A stretch of DNA of 64,000 nt from positions 1 to 64,000 of the forward strand of contig NZ_DOPX01000010.1 in the NCBI RefSeq assembly GCF_003514505.1, given 5' to 3'. Of the stretch, positions 17,408-24,989 are shown piece by piece (position 1 is the first letter of the stretch; each line of letters opens with the position of its first letter). The notes beneath the pieces were generated by a model. It saw only the letters and a program-made list of their open reading frames with translations, was not told the DNA's origin and made no database searches. A program made the translations under genes and the position numbers. The stretch is from Proteiniclasticum sp. Lineage in GTDB: Bacteria > Bacillota > Clostridia > Clostridiales > Clostridiaceae.

Positions 17408-17409
17408 GA

Positions 17410-17446
17410 AAAAGGAAGCAGCTCTTTATTTGAACTGCTTCCTTTT
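17410..17446 (+). terminator. Strong terminator after the APESGT protein
   Basis: A perfect 12-bp stem AAAAGGAAGCAG with CTGCTTCCTTTT, 13-base loop, T-rich right arm, 3 bases after the stop. Confidence 0.88.
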
Positions 17447-17491
17447 CGTATGAGAGCATCAAAATTCCTACAGACCTTTCACTATAAAACC

Positions 17492-17539
17492 GCACCCCTT
17501 CGGAAGGCTCCTCTTGAAAGAAGTCTTCTAAAGGGGTGC
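17492..17539 (-). terminator. Probable terminator of the [FeFe] hydrogenase operon
   Basis: GCACCCCTT and AAGGGGTGC form a perfect 9-bp stem around a 30-base loop that can fold further. On the minus strand it is followed by GGTTTTATAG, and on the plus strand a T6 run follows a few bases later, so it may act both ways. It lies 16 bases beyond the hydrogenase stop. Confidence 0.6.
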
Positions 17540-17554
17540 TTGTACTTTTTTATA

Positions 17555-19072
17555 TTAGAGAGGAGGCTCTTGATTTCGCAAGGAAGAATCAATATGGAGA
17601 TTATCCAGAGGCGTCTTGTACTCCGCTTTGTTCTTGAAGTCCGCCACTGCCCGCTTGACACGGCTCATAGAAGCGATGGTTCCAGGACCTGCAATGCATC
17701 CTCCCGGACACGCCATACCTTCAAGAAGATATCCATTTTTCTTGCCAGTCTTTGCCGTGCGCATGAGTTTAACACAGTCCTGAAGGGTGGACGCACCTTC
17801 CACCTGAATATCTCTTGTTGGGTCCAGCAGCTGAGCTGTGGTCTTCACCGCTTCCGCAACACCACCTGCGATGGCATAGCCTCGGCCTAACGTCGATGCA
17901 TCCTGAATCTCCTTAGAGACCTCGATCTCCGAAAGCTCAACTCCTTTAGCCACAAACATACCCATAAGCTCTTCAAAGGTAATGACATAATGGACAAAGT
18001 CCTTGACTTCTTCTCTCAGGGCTTCTAATTTTTTAGAAATACATGGCCCGATGAAAGTGATGACAGCATCCGGGTCCATTTTCTTAATGTGCTTTGCCGT
18101 CTCCACCATGGGTGAGGCAGAATCAGATATATAGTCTGCCTGGTCCGGAAAGAGCTTCTTCACCATAAGTGTCCAGGAGTTACAGCAGCTGGTGCCCATA
18201 TAGGGAATTTCCAGTGGCACACGCTTCAAGTACTCCTTGGCTTCATGAAGTGTTGTGATATCAGCACCCAGGCTGACTTCCAGCACTTCCTTAAAGCCCA
18301 GCTCCTTGATGCCTTCAAAGATCTGAACCGGTGAGGCCAGAGGGCCAAACTGTCCTAGGAAGGAAGGTGCGATGATCGCGTAAGAGTTTTTTTCTTTCTT
18401 CAGTGACTTCACCAGCTGATAAATCTGTGACTTATCAGAAATTGCCCCGAAAGGACAATGCGTAACACACCTTCCGCAGGATACACACTTACTCTGATTG
18501 ATTTCCGCTCTTCCGAGATAATCACTGCCAATGGCATTGACGCCGCATACCGCGGCACAAGGTCTTTCATAAACCACAATGGCGCTGTAGGGGCAAGTCT
18601 CCTTGCATCGCCCACATTTGATGCACTTCGCTTGATTAATGACAGCCCGGTCTTTTCCAATGGATACTGCATTGACAGGACAGACATTCACGCATGGATG
18701 CGCAAGACACTTCCTGCAGTTGTCTGTAACCACATAGGCTTTCGTCGGACAGGCTTCACAGGCTGAGGTGATGACATTGACCAAAGGCTCAAGAAACAGA
18801 GTGTTCTCCACATCCTCATCCACGATGCCATCGGTAACCCGATGGAACTCAATGGGTTTTCTCGCATCCAGCCCCATGGTGAGACGCAGGCGCTCATCGA
18901 CAATGGCTCTTTCACGGAACACACTGTCTCTAAAATGCGCCACTTCACCTGGAATAATCTCAAAGGACGCTTTCTCCAGTTCCTGAAGTTCCACATCCTC
19001 ATAGGCCATTTCAGCTATTTTAGCAAAGACTTTTCGTCTGATATTGACGAGATCCACATAACTTTCCTTCAT
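17555..19072 (-). CDS. [FeFe] hydrogenase catalytic subunit, group B-like
   Basis: Reversible proton reduction with ferredoxin-type electron donors, cytosolic, 505 residues. The N-terminal half carries several [4Fe-4S] motifs (CRKCLAHPCVNVCPVNA; CIKCGRCKETCPYSA; CVSCGRCVTHCPFGA) at about residues 118-215. H-cluster motifs follow: L1 is GTSCCNSWTLM (Asn where TSCCPxW is usual), L2 is FIGPCISKKLEA and L3 is EGMACPGGCIAGPG. The GPC form of L2 and the GP after L3 fit the group B/monomeric type rather than the well-studied group A HydA. It is cotranscribed with a small 2Fe-2S protein 20 bases upstream. A promoter with a Rex-type operator lies ahead of that gene. The HydEFG maturases are not in the window. 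Confidence 0.9.
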   Translation of the reverse strand: MKESYVDLVNIRRKVFAKIAEMAYEDVELQELEKASFEIIPGEVAHFRDSVFRERAIVDERLRLTMGLDARKPIEFHRVTDGIVDEDVENTLFLEPLVNVITSACEACPTKAYVVTDNCRKCLAHPCVNVCPVNAVSIGKDRAVINQAKCIKCGRCKETCPYSAIVVYERPCAAVCGVNAIGSDYLGRAEINQSKCVSCGRCVTHCPFGAISDKSQIYQLVKSLKKEKNSYAIIAPSFLGQFGPLASPVQIFEGIKELGFKEVLEVSLGADITTLHEAKEYLKRVPLEIPYMGTSCCNSWTLMVKKLFPDQADYISDSASPMVETAKHIKKMDPDAVITFIGPCISKKLEALREEVKDFVHYVITFEELMGMFVAKGVELSEIEVSKEIQDASTLGRGYAIAGGVAEAVKTTAQLLDPTRDIQVEGASTLQDCVKLMRTAKTGKKNGYLLEGMACPGGCIAGPGTIASMSRVKRAVADFKNKAEYKTPLDNLHIDSSLRNQEPPL

Positions 19073-19092
19073 TGCAATCTCCCTCGCATGAA

Positions 19093-19368
19093 TTATCCTT
19101 CGATTCTCAGTTTATCCATTATTTTTTCCATTACCACCTGACCCGATGCCTGGAGGATGATTTCCCCATCCAGAACCACCACGGGTGCAACAGGCTCTGT
19201 GGTTCCTTTACAGATCCCTATACATTTCACCGCTTCCACTTCCATGGACTCATTCTGGTAGCTCTCCGGATGCTCTGAAATGATTTCCTTCAGATCTTCA
19301 ATCTGATCCAGAATATTCATAGCCCCCAGCAACGTACAGTTGGATCCAACACAGACCTTGACTTTCAT
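19093..19368 (-). CDS. Small [2Fe-2S] thioredoxin-fold ferredoxin (NuoE/HydC-like)
   Basis: 91 residues. Four cysteines are arranged as CVGSNC near the N-terminus and CIGIC in the middle, the pattern of thioredoxin-fold 2Fe-2S domains found in NuoE and in hydrogenase small subunits. It lacks the helical N-terminal extension of full NuoE. Ribosome binding site GAGGAGG. It is the first gene of the hydrogenase operon, so it probably passes electrons to or from the catalytic subunit. Confidence 0.88.
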   Translation of the reverse strand: MKVKVCVGSNCTLLGAMNILDQIEDLKEIISEHPESYQNESMEVEAVKCIGICKGTTEPVAPVVVLDGEIILQASGQVVMEKIMDKLRIEG

Positions 19369-19441
19369 AGATTTTCCTCCTCTTTCCCATCCTTGCAGAT
19401 TTCACATCTGCTTTTCTTTGATAAACTTTCACTTATGCATC

Positions 19442-19471
19442 ACTATATTCGTTAAAGATTTAACTTTGCAA
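19442..19471 (-). promoter_or_regulatory. Hydrogenase operon promoter
   Basis: On the minus strand TTGCAA (19466-19471), an 18-base spacer and TATAGT (19442-19447). The transcript would begin near 19435 and leave a 65-base leader before the small ferredoxin gene. A Rex-type inverted repeat fills the spacer. Confidence 0.65.
19451..19464. promoter_or_regulatory. Rex-type operator in the hydrogenase promoter
   Basis: GTTAAAGATTTAAC is a near-complete match to the core of the Rex site (GTTAA-N4-TTAAC), and the arms are perfectly inverted. It lies between the -35 and -10 boxes, where a repressor would block RNA polymerase. Rex senses the NADH/NAD ratio and is a known regulator of fermentation and hydrogenase genes in Clostridia; no rex gene is in this window. 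Confidence 0.6.
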
Positions 19472-19626
19472 GGCGGCATGACTTTCTTTCCAAAGACTTC
19501 ACGCCAACTTGAAGCTTTGGAAGATTCTGTGATTTTCATTTTCCATTTTTATCATACCATAGACAAGGCGCTCCTGTAATTGGATTCCATGGAGTTTATG
19601 GTATATTCTGCCATTTATTACTCAAA

Positions 19627-19663
19627 AAAAGAGATAGAAACCGTAAGGTACTCTATCTCTTTT
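19627..19663 (-). terminator. Terminator between hydrogenase leader and small membrane ORF
   Basis: A perfect 11-bp stem AAAAGAGATAG with CTATCTCTTTT and a 15-base loop; on the minus strand a run of seven T follows. It would end the transcript of the 27-residue protein at 19822. A second short hairpin (GGGGCT with AGCCCC, 19669-19690) lies beside it. Confidence 0.7.
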
Positions 19664-19821
19664 CAGCTGGGGCTATTTTACAACAGCCCCCTATACTTCA
19701 TCCATCCAATTCATTTACGATATGTATCGTGCTGCCCTGCGTTGAACTACTCAGATCTTTTGAGCTTTATGCCATTCAATGGTCCCTGAAATCTAAGTAG
19801 GGTCTTTATATCTTCCTGAAA

Positions 19822-19905
19822 CTACAGTATTCTTTGAACAATCCAAATGATCAATACGACAACCAGAATAGTACCAAGCAATCCCCATGCTCTATTGGAG
19901 TTCAT
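19822..19905 (-). CDS. 27-residue single-span membrane peptide
   Basis: The ORF begins MNSNRAWGLLGTI and ends IIWIVQRIL: a short polar N-terminus, one hydrophobic segment of about 17 residues and a basic tail. AAAGGAGA lies 8 bases before the ATG, and a terminator lies downstream, so it is likely expressed. It resembles, in style only, the tiny Lmo0937-type membrane proteins of Firmicutes. Function unknown; neighbours on the same strand upstream are envelope or stress genes. Confidence 0.6.
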   Translation of the reverse strand: MNSNRAWGLLGTILVVVLIIWIVQRIL

Positions 19906-20081
19906 AGTAAATTCTCCTTTCTTTTGAAAATTTTTCATCCGGTGTCCCAGATGAACATATCCTTTTATTTTGAAAGCTTATTTGTGATAAAACAGCTGCG
20001 CTGATTCATTGCTCTAATTTTACAAGGCAGGGCTCTTTGATGACACGGCAACTATTTTGATCCATGTAACGATTCTTTGGC

Positions 20082-20360
20082 CTAAAAATCTTTTTTCTTC
20101 ATAAGATGATCGGCTGTATTCTCCGCTTTTTTAATAAGTTTATCCGCTTTCTCTTCTGCTTTATCTCTGATCTTTTCAGCCCTTTTCTGATCTTTCACAT
20201 CCTGAATATTGTCTATTACGCTCTCCTTCACGTCTCTAATCTCTTCTTTAGCTCTACCTTTGATTTCGTCAATTCTATCGTCTGCTTTGTCTTTGATGAT
20301 TTCTGCAGATTTCTTTGTATCTTTAAATGTACGCTCTATTCTTCTTTTAAAATTATCCAT
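20082..20360 (-). CDS. Charged coiled-coil (LEA/YtxH-like) protein
   Basis: 92 residues, almost entirely Lys, Glu, Asp, Arg and Ala in a heptad-like pattern (for example KDKADDRIDEIKGRAKEEIR). It should form one long amphipathic helix. No membrane segment or cysteine. Ribosome binding site TGGAGG. Such proteins are often stress-induced stabilisers; function here is not established. The YggT gene lies upstream on the same strand. Confidence 0.7.
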   Translation of the reverse strand: MDNFKRRIERTFKDTKKSAEIIKDKADDRIDEIKGRAKEEIRDVKESVIDNIQDVKDQKRAEKIRDKAEEKADKLIKKAENTADHLMKKKDF

Positions 20361-20521
20361 TGTTCATCCTCCATTTTATCTGTGAACAAGAGTTCAGCAG
20401 GTGCGATCCGGGATTTCCTAATAAGCTTCCCGCTCAAAGGTAAAGAACACATATCTTATACATCGCCATTTCATCTTACTGCTCCATAAGATTCCGCAAC
20501 ATCGAAGCAGAAGGCTCCATG

Positions 20522-20896
20522 CTATTTGGGGTCTTCGTATAGGGTTTTTTCATAGCGCTGGCCTTGACGTGGCCTCAGCAGTTTCAGCACACCCCAGGCA
20601 ACAAACGCCACTGCAACCATGGCAATGGCCGCTGCTGGTTCAAAGACTGCAGTGTTTCCAATACCAAACATAGAAATTTCAGAGAAAATCCCTTCAAATA
20701 ATCCTACGATATACTGCGTAATCTGATAGACCCCCTGAACAATTGGGTTCTCTTTATTTGCTCCCAAAAGCTTAAATACCAATCGAAACAGCAAAAGCAA
20801 TTCTACGGTTCCAAAAAGCAGGCTAGCCACGGTTTGCCCCAAATGGCTTTCTTTTTTTGTCTGTCTAATCTCGGTTCGTCTTGTTCTATTTTCCAT
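20522..20896 (-). CDS. YggT-family membrane protein
   Basis: 124 residues. A basic cytoplasmic N-terminus (MENRTRRTEIRQ) is followed by one hydrophobic hairpin near residues 24-45, an amphipathic loop around NPIVQGVYQITQYIVGLF, and a second hydrophobic segment near 88-108. This is the single-repeat YggT layout. Members are linked to cell division, osmotic stress and membrane-protein partition, but the exact role is not settled. A TetR gene follows upstream on the same strand, 47 bases away. Confidence 0.72.
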   Translation of the reverse strand: MENRTRRTEIRQTKKESHLGQTVASLLFGTVELLLLFRLVFKLLGANKENPIVQGVYQITQYIVGLFEGIFSEISMFGIGNTAVFEPAAAIAMVAVAFVAWGVLKLLRPRQGQRYEKTLYEDPK

Positions 20897-20943
20897 TCTT
20901 ATTCCTCCATTTTTTTCATACGATGGTATCAGAAAGTGACATG

Positions 20944-21510
20944 TCAGACTTTGATTCCATTCACGATGAATGTTAGAAGCTCCTCAAAGGCCTTGTAGTA
21001 TCTGTCTTTTTTTCCTTTTATCTGGAGTAAGTAGGCCGTCTCCCGGCCTACAAAGAAAATCACATAGCCAAACATCTCAGCGTCGATATCCCGAATTTCT
21101 CCGATTTCTTTAGAATCCTCCAGCATTTTTTGGAAGATATCCGGAACTCCAAGTGAATCGTCTTTCATTTCACTGTCTTGATTCTTGAGTGGTCCTGTAC
21201 CTTCCTGAGATAGCACTTTGGCCAGATCTGGATGATTCTCCATCTCCTTGAAATGGTACCTCAGTATTCTCTTGATCTTTTCCAGAGGAGAGATCTCCTC
21301 TTTCTCCATTTTCTCTATAAACTCACTCATCTTGGTGTGTTGCGACTCAAATATATAGTCCAGAATATCGTCTTTGTTCTTAAAATAAATATACACGGTT
21401 CCAACAGCAATCTCCGCATCATCTGCAATATCTTGAACCTTAGTTTTGTAGAATCCCTCTTCTGCAATAATCTTGGTGGCAGAAAGACGAATCAGCTCCT
21501 TTTTATTCAT
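20944..21510 (-). CDS. TetR/AcrR-family regulator, FadR-like
   Basis: 188 residues from the ATG at 21510, chosen because GGAGGAG precedes it; an upstream in-frame ATG has no such signal. The N-terminal HTH is typical: RLSATKIIAEEGFYKTKVQDIADDAEIAV then GTVYIYFKNKDDIL (split here for length). The C-terminal domain resembles the ligand-binding half of FadR/YsiA-type repressors that respond to acyl-CoA. A perfect palindrome at 21622-21647 matches the FadR operator form, which suggests autoregulation. Ligand not provable from sequence. Confidence 0.85.
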   Translation of the reverse strand: MNKKELIRLSATKIIAEEGFYKTKVQDIADDAEIAVGTVYIYFKNKDDILDYIFESQHTKMSEFIEKMEKEEISPLEKIKRILRYHFKEMENHPDLAKVLSQEGTGPLKNQDSEMKDDSLGVPDIFQKMLEDSKEIGEIRDIDAEMFGYVIFFVGRETAYLLQIKGKKDRYYKAFEELLTFIVNGIKV

Positions 21511-21621
21511 GGTATCTCCTCCGCATCTCACGTGATAAGTATGCGAAATATTCTGAACAATCAACCTGTACTCTGCCACGGACTGTGACGGTACTCTTAT
21601 CCCTACTAGATGTCAGACTAT

Positions 21622-21647
21622 AAAATGAATGAACGTTCATTCATTTT
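21622..21647. promoter_or_regulatory. 26-bp perfect palindrome, FadR/TetR-type operator
   Basis: The left arm AAAATGAATGAAC (21622-21634) is the exact reverse complement of the right arm (21635-21647). The core TGAATGAACGTTCATTCA fits the form TGAATGA-N4-TCATTCA known for B. subtilis FadR. It lies 112 bases upstream of the TetR start and faces the intergenic region before the radical SAM gene. The stretch 21648-22085 holds no other clear element apart from a possible promoter (TTGACT 22017, TATAAA 22042, spacer 19). Confidence 0.75.
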
Positions 21648-22127
21648 GCTGGATTAAAAAAAGGGCTTTTCCACCCATCATATTTCCGAAATCAAGAAAG
21701 AAGTTTTGTCATCTTCTCCCCATTTCCTATTCATACTTTAATTGATGGTTCTTCCTACCTACATCATAGCACTAATTCATCTTCTGTGATTATTTTTCAT
21801 AAAATTTAATAATAACATAAATTTTAAAACTATGCAATATCTTTTTGAGTATTCACGTACATCTTTTACCCATCTTTTACCTTCTTTTATAAGTGCTTTC
21901 GTAAGAGTCTAACTATCTTATCTGCTTTTCTTTGTCCATGAGAGGATTCGCCCACTATTTGTCTGACATGAGGACTATGCCAATACTCCGCTGCCCCGCA
22001 GCCACATACTGCCTACTTGACTCTTCAATCTTGTGTACTTCTATAAAATGAGTTCGCTGAAGCTTAGTGTGGAAACTCAAATTCCATGCTAAAATCAGTT
22101 CAGATGATTAAATGTAATGGATGGAGA

Positions 22128-23012
22128 ATGAACGTGCCTAAATATAAGAAAATCTATATGGAAATCACCAGCGCCTGCAATCTCTCCTGCAGCTTCTGCC
22201 CAGAAACAAAGCGCCCCAAAAGCTTCCTGTCTGTGAAGGAGTTTGAGAGAAGGCTTCATGAAGTCAGACCCTACGCCGACCATCTCTATCTCCACGTGAA
22301 AGGAGAGCCTCTCCTTCATCCGCAGCTTGAAACGCTTCTGGATCTCAGCATGGAGAACAATATTAAGGTAAATCTCACCACCAATGGCACCCTTTTATCC
22401 AAGCATCGTGAGATGCTTTTGAAAAAACCCGCCCTGAGGCAGGTGAACTTCTCCCTGCACAGTTTGGATGGAAATGAGGAAGAAAGAGACAAGAACTCCT
22501 ACATGAGGACCATTCTGGACTTTGCCAAAGAGGCTTCTCAAAAAGGACGGCCCATCGTCTCTTTGCGATTCTGGAACATTGACAAATCAGATCTTCTCAG
22601 TCTGGATGCGAGAAAAAACCGAGCACTTCTGGAAATCATCGAAAAAGAGTTTCATCTGGACCACCCCATTCTGGAAAAAGTCCAGCCTGGACGGGGCCTG
22701 AAGCTTTCAGAAGGGATCTACATCAATCAGGACCACGAGTTCCAGTGGCCGGCCTTAACCGAAGAGGAAGATGATGGAGACGGCTTCTGCTATGGCCTGA
22801 AAGACCAGGTGGGAATCCTCACAGACGGCACTGTGGTGCCCTGCTGTCTGGATGGAGAAGGCATCATAAACCTTGGAAACATAAAGGACACGCCCTTTAG
22901 AAAGATCATCGAAAGCGGGCGAGCCAAGAACCTGGCAGAAGGGTTCTCAAGAAGAACCGCCGTGGAAGAGCTCTGCAGAAAATGCGGCTACCGGAAACGC
23001 TTTGGAAAGTAA
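22128..23012 (+). CDS. Radical SAM protein with SPASM-like C-terminus
   Basis: A cytosolic iron-sulfur enzyme of about 294 residues. The radical SAM cluster motif is CNLSCSFC near the N-terminus (MEITSACNLSCSFCPETK). The C-terminal Cys-rich end (GTVVPCCLDGEG, later CRKCGYR) resembles a SPASM/twitch auxiliary-cluster domain, though with few cysteines. The start is uncertain: ATG at 22086, 22104 and 22128 are all in frame; 22128 is chosen because it begins the conserved part, but its GGAG is very close. Substrate unknown. It stands alone between intergenic stretches. Confidence 0.82.
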   Translation: MNVPKYKKIYMEITSACNLSCSFCPETKRPKSFLSVKEFERRLHEVRPYADHLYLHVKGEPLLHPQLETLLDLSMENNIKVNLTTNGTLLSKHREMLLKKPALRQVNFSLHSLDGNEEERDKNSYMRTILDFAKEASQKGRPIVSLRFWNIDKSDLLSLDARKNRALLEIIEKEFHLDHPILEKVQPGRGLKLSEGIYINQDHEFQWPALTEEEDDGDGFCYGLKDQVGILTDGTVVPCCLDGEGIINLGNIKDTPFRKIIESGRAKNLAEGFSRRTAVEELCRKCGYRKRFGK

Positions 23013-23085
23013 TCCTAGTCTTCACACTCTGTTTCCATGAACCCATGTTAGACACATACACAATCAAAACAAAAATGATGAAAAG

Positions 23086-23119
23086 AAAGAAGGGTCAGCA
23101 CCAAGTGCTGACCCCCCTT
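23086..23119 (-). terminator. Terminator of the opp operon
   Basis: GGGTCAGCAC and GTGCTGACCC form a perfect 10-bp stem with a 3-base loop, followed on the minus strand by TTCTTTCTTTTC. It lies about 20 bases beyond the stop of the substrate-binding protein gene. Confidence 0.85.
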
Positions 23120-23133
23120 TCATTCAAGGAGAT

Positions 23134-24876
23134 TTATTTACCAAACTGAGCATCATTGTTGCCCGAGTCTGATGTCCACATTTCAAGCATGTTGATAGGG
23201 TCGTTGAAGTCTGCGATCCATCCATTTCTAGCTACATCGAAGTTACCAGCTTTTCTCTCGTTGAGGAAAACGCTCCACTCCAGAGTCTTGATGGTCATAT
23301 CAATACCCACAACAGCCAGGTCCTGCTGAATGGCTTCTGCAATGGCTACATGTGCGGAGGACTCATTGGTCACATACTCAAAGCTGAGTGGTGTGGATGC
23401 ATCCAGCATACCGTCAGCAGTGAATGTGAATCCAGCTTCTTCCAGAAGAGCGATGGCTTCGTCCACAGCTGCATCAGAGTACTCTGGGTCAAAATATCCA
23501 ACTGTAGCTTCGTCTGGATAGGTGTAATCCGCATCGTTGGTCTTGAACTCGCCGCCATGTCCATCCATCATCTTTGCAGGGATGAAAGCGTTGGCTGGCT
23601 GCTGTCCTGTCTGTCCAATATTTTCTGCAATGTATCCTCTGTCTATGAGAAGGGCTAAGGCTTTTCTCATGGCATTGGCCTGTGCAGGAGTCTTGCCTTC
23701 AAAGAGGCCGCTCTTGACATTAAAGGTCACATAGTAAGTACCCAGCTGATCCACGATGTTAAATTCTGGGCTGTCTAGAAGTCCAGCGATTTCATCTGTA
23801 GGAACGGTATCGATGAACTGAAGGTCTCCGGACTGATATGCTGCAAAAATAGCTGCATCATCATCGCTCAGCATGAATTCCAGTCTTTCAATCATTACCT
23901 TGTCAGCGTTGTAATAGTTCGGATTCTTCACATAAACCATACTTTCATTATGGTTCCAGGTCTCCAAAGTGTAGGCGCCGTTGGATACAAATCCAGCTTC
24001 CAGTGCCCATGCGCCAGGGTTTGTGGCGTAATCAGCTGGTGCTTCCACAACATCCTTCTTTACAGGAAGATAGGTTGGGAAAGCCACTAGATCCAGGAAG
24101 TACGCTGTTGGAGCTGATAAAACAACAGTCAGGGTCTTTCCATCTTCAGATGCAGTCACCTGAAGGTTGTTGTCGTCAAAACCTGCGATGGAGTTGAACA
24201 TGTAGCTGTAGTCTGCAGCTGTTGCTGGATCTGCAGCTCTTTTCCATGCATACTCAAAATCCTTGGCATTAAGCTCGGATCCGTCGCTCCACTTGAGACC
24301 GTCTTTCAGAGTGAACACATAGGTAAGCCCATCTTCTGACTCTGTATAGCTTTCAGCAAGCGCAGGTGCAAGATTTCCTTTGTCATCATAGGTGTAAAGT
24401 CCTACAAAAGTATTGGCTGCAAGAGTTGCACCATCCACCGTACTGTTTAGGGCAGGATCCAGTTTGTCCGGCTCACTGGCCAGCTGAAGCTTCAGCACAT
24501 TATTAGGTGAAGCACCGTACATGAAGTACTTGGTTCCGTATGGATTAGAGTAAATACCTGTCACATCCGGCTTCTGCAGATAAATATCGTTGTAGTAATA
24601 AATGGGCACTAACGCGAAGGTTTCCATGAGCATATCTTCTGCTTTATGCATCAGCGCTTCACGGGCAACAAAGTCTGTGCTGGATTTGATTTCTTTGATG
24701 AGGGCATCATATTCTGCCCAGTCCAGAGCATCCACCACATCTTCTGCAGGTTCTTCTTCTCCAGGAGTCTCCACAGGAGTTTCTGGGGTTTCAGGAGTTT
24801 CCTCTTTCTCTCCGCAGGCAGCAAGCACCGACAAGGACATGAGCGCGGCAAGCAACAACGCTAGGGGCTTTTTCAT
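23134..24876 (-). CDS. Oligopeptide-binding lipoprotein, apparent circular permutation of OppA family
   Basis: 580 residues, an extracellular solute-binding protein of the cluster C (OppA/DppA) class. The lipobox LSVLAAC (Cys21) is followed by an acidic linker to about residue 48. Residues about 51-122 (DWAEYDALIKEIKSS through YGTKYFMYGA; 24726-24511) match what is normally the family's C-terminus. The normal N-terminal start follows (LKLQLASEPDKLDPALNS, then the GLTYVFTLKDGLKWSDG stretch). The protein stops at MWTSDSGNNDAQFGK, exactly where that C-terminal segment should begin. All parts seem present once, in permuted order. In OppA both termini lie in the same lobe, so the fold could still close. 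Last gene of the opp operon. Confidence 0.85.
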   Translation of the reverse strand: MKKPLALLLAALMSLSVLAACGEKEETPETPETPVETPGEEEPAEDVVDALDWAEYDALIKEIKSSTDFVAREALMHKAEDMLMETFALVPIYYYNDIYLQKPDVTGIYSNPYGTKYFMYGASPNNVLKLQLASEPDKLDPALNSTVDGATLAANTFVGLYTYDDKGNLAPALAESYTESEDGLTYVFTLKDGLKWSDGSELNAKDFEYAWKRAADPATAADYSYMFNSIAGFDDNNLQVTASEDGKTLTVVLSAPTAYFLDLVAFPTYLPVKKDVVEAPADYATNPGAWALEAGFVSNGAYTLETWNHNESMVYVKNPNYYNADKVMIERLEFMLSDDDAAIFAAYQSGDLQFIDTVPTDEIAGLLDSPEFNIVDQLGTYYVTFNVKSGLFEGKTPAQANAMRKALALLIDRGYIAENIGQTGQQPANAFIPAKMMDGHGGEFKTNDADYTYPDEATVGYFDPEYSDAAVDEAIALLEEAGFTFTADGMLDASTPLSFEYVTNESSAHVAIAEAIQQDLAVVGIDMTIKTLEWSVFLNERKAGNFDVARNGWIADFNDPINMLEMWTSDSGNNDAQFGK

Positions 24877-24989
24877 AGTAATTTCCTCCTTTTTTTCTCG
24901 GTCTACCGTAATATGTTATTGATGATTCCCTTGGACTCCATAGAGCCTTCCGGGAAGTCCCCAAAATTACTTCTAGTACTACTCTCCTG

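Noticed and set aside
19580..19789. 69-codon plus-strand frame
   Set aside because: It runs through a perfect terminator hairpin and has no ribosome binding site.
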